Below are positions 5,839 through 6,879 of a stretch of 6,879 nucleotides of DNA, piece by piece. The notes beneath the pieces were generated by a model. The model worked only from the letters and a program-made list of their open reading frames with translations. It did not search any database and was not told where the DNA came from. Source of the DNA: Halieaceae bacterium (lineage in GTDB: Bacteria > Pseudomonadota > Gammaproteobacteria > Pseudomonadales > Halieaceae). The stretch's first letter is position 1; each line of letters starts with the position of its first letter. The stretch lies in NCBI GenBank assembly GCA_002705465.1, contig PAGS01000053.1:12718-19596 (forward strand). The letters are read 5' to 3'. A program made the position numbers and the translations under genes.

Positions 5839-6720
5839 TTACGGCAATTTCAGCCAATATGGGAGCAGCTGATGCCGTTGCCCCATCGCGGTTAAAAGAC
5901 GATTTCGGTCAACCGAGATCTCGATCGCGCCATCCGCGGCAGTATTCAAAACGGTGGCATCCGCCACAGCCGCTAACCTTGCGATGACGCGCTGAGAAGG
6001 ATGACCAAAAGCGTTCCCTCGGCCGCTACTCGCTATCGCCCAGTCAGGCTGCACCCATTTCAGCAGGGCGTAACTGCTCGAGGTGTTGCTACCATGGTGG
6101 GGCAAAACGAGCACCGCCGCATTCAGCTCCTCGCGCCAGTAAGCCACCCAATCATGTTCGCGCATGGCTGATACGTCGCCCGGGATCAGTACCGATTGCC
6201 CGAAGACGGTCACGGCCAGCGCACAGGAATTGTCGTTTCGCCGATCTTCACTTTGACCGGTGCCATTGATCACCAGAAACTCCACGTCACCCCAGCGCCA
6301 ACGTTCACCGTTACGGCATGGCTCGCCCCCAAAACCAAGGGCTCTGTGAATGGGCATTGCCGCAACCATCGCTGCTCGGCCACCCGCATGGTCCTGATCG
6401 GCATGACTGATGAGCATGAGATCGATCTCGTGAACACCCTGGGTCTGAAGGAAGGGAATCAGCACCTTCTCGGCCTGACTAAAACCGTCGAGAAAGCCGT
6501 GGCCCGTGTCATAAACCAGGGTGCGGCCATCGGCTCGAATCACCACAGCAAGGCCTTGCCCTACGTCCAGCACGCCGACCCGCAACGCTTTTGCGCCCTG
6601 CGCACTAACGTCGAAGTAGCCCAGAGCGATCGTCATCAGCCATAGCCCAATGGCCCACGCACGCCGGGTTGCCCAGACTGCGAACACCGCAATACCGAGG
6701 GCAAATGGCAACCACCCCAC
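5839..6720 (-). CDS. comEC: ComEC C-terminal part: last membrane helices plus metallo-beta-lactamase-like domain
   Basis: ComEC is the inner-membrane channel that takes single-stranded DNA into the cell during natural transformation; its C-terminal MBL-fold domain is thought to be a nuclease. This open segment encodes up to 293 residues. Two hydrophobic stretches (about 3-17 and 22-36) precede the MBL domain: RVGVLDVGQGLAVVI (47-61), VYDTG (69-73), the metal motif SHADQDHAGG with His106, Asp108, Asp110 and His111, IPGDVSA with Asp181, PHHGSNTSSS with His208-His209, and SSGRGNAFGHPS (231-242). All are typical of ComEC. The listed start is a GTG immediately after an in-frame TAG (6724-6726) and one proline codon. 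It has only a weak GAG upstream, so it may not be a true start. The same frame continues beyond the TAG with ComEC-like sequence, so this is most likely the 3' part of an interrupted gene. A genuine split gene, amber read-through or a base error are the alternatives. The stop is TAA at 5841-5839. Confidence 0.85.
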   Translation of the reverse strand: MGWLPFALGIAVFAVWATRRAWAIGLWLMTIALGYFDVSAQGAKALRVGVLDVGQGLAVVIRADGRTLVYDTGHGFLDGFSQAEKVLIPFLQTQGVHEIDLMLISHADQDHAGGRAAMVAAMPIHRALGFGGEPCRNGERWRWGDVEFLVINGTGQSEDRRNDNSCALAVTVFGQSVLIPGDVSAMREHDWVAYWREELNAAVLVLPHHGSNTSSSYALLKWVQPDWAIASSGRGNAFGHPSQRVIARLAAVADATVLNTAADGAIEISVDRNRLLTAMGQRHQLLPYWLKLP

Positions 6721-6723
6721 GGG

Positions 6724-6879
6724 CTACTCGATAACCGCCCAACCGCGGCAATAGCTCAAAACGAGCATCAAGGGGGCCATCATCAATTCCCACAGGTGTT
6801 GACACAGCCACCACATGCTATCGAACAGTGACGGGAACCAGTCAAACAACGTCATGCCTGTCAGACCCAAAGGCACCAT
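6724..6879 (-). pseudogene. comEC: ComEC membrane (Competence) domain fragment ending at an in-frame TAG
   Basis: Reading from the window edge in the same frame as the downstream MBL-domain segment gives 51 codons and then TAG. The peptide begins MVPLGLTGMTLFDWF and ends SYCRGWAVIE. It is strongly hydrophobic and tryptophan-rich, and has the character of the late ComEC membrane domain, where VPL-G-L...L is followed by a helix and a W-A-V-W-Q-P type segment leading to further helices before the MBL domain. The continuous frame on both sides of the TAG, with no shift, argues for a single-base nonsense change (for example CAG or TGG to TAG). The first codon at the edge need not be a start; the gene surely continues outside the window. 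The match of this fragment to ComEC is by character and position rather than by strong motifs, so confidence is moderate. Confidence 0.7.

Noticed and set aside
6196..6645. 149-codon plus-strand open frame opposite comEC
   Set aside because: It lies wholly antisense to the MBL domain, whose motifs are clear on the minus strand; the translation has no recognisable domain and is a shadow.
6605..6814. 69-codon minus-strand frame across the comEC TAG, considered as a frameshifted ComEC continuation
   Set aside because: Its product is not membrane-like, whereas the frame with the TAG is hydrophobic on both sides; a nonsense codon explains the data better than a frameshift.

Overview
The window is moderately GC-rich, tightly packed and coded entirely on the minus strand. 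It reads right to left as comEC (broken, cut by the window edge), exbB-like, exbD-like, msbA, lpxK, kdsB, murB, uvrC (first 43 codons only). The lipid A/Kdo enzymes, the MurB type (close to E. coli MurB over its whole length) and the comEC-exbBD-lpxK-kdsB-murB order point to a gammaproteobacterium. The order resembles the pseudomonad/oceanospirillal arrangement, but I cannot name a genus.

Right end (5839-6879): the C-terminal half of ComEC, the DNA-uptake channel protein. The metallo-beta-lactamase-like domain has all its motifs. The membrane-domain frame continues from the window edge in the same reading frame but is cut by a TAG codon at 6724-6726. The gene therefore looks like a nonsense-interrupted or split comEC. 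A 74-base gap follows, with a possible -10 box and a very strong Shine-Dalgarno site.

Middle and left (1-5764): seven genes in one evident transcription unit. Junctions are overlaps of 4 or 8 bases or gaps of 4 bases, so translational coupling is likely. ExbB and ExbD form a proton-driven stator of the TolQ/TolR-MotA/MotB type. LpxK completes lipid IVA, KdsB activates Kdo for addition to it, and MsbA flips the resulting LPS core-lipid A across the inner membrane. MurB makes UDP-MurNAc for peptidoglycan. UvrC, the nucleotide excision repair nuclease subunit, is attached at the 3' end.

The genes together form an envelope-building operon (LPS plus murein) with a proton-motive-force motor at its head and a DNA repair gene at its tail. 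I see no RNA gene, mobile element, CRISPR array or convincing terminator. No stretch above 300 bases lacks a gene. I found no evidence of an undescribed system. The most unusual item is the interrupted comEC.
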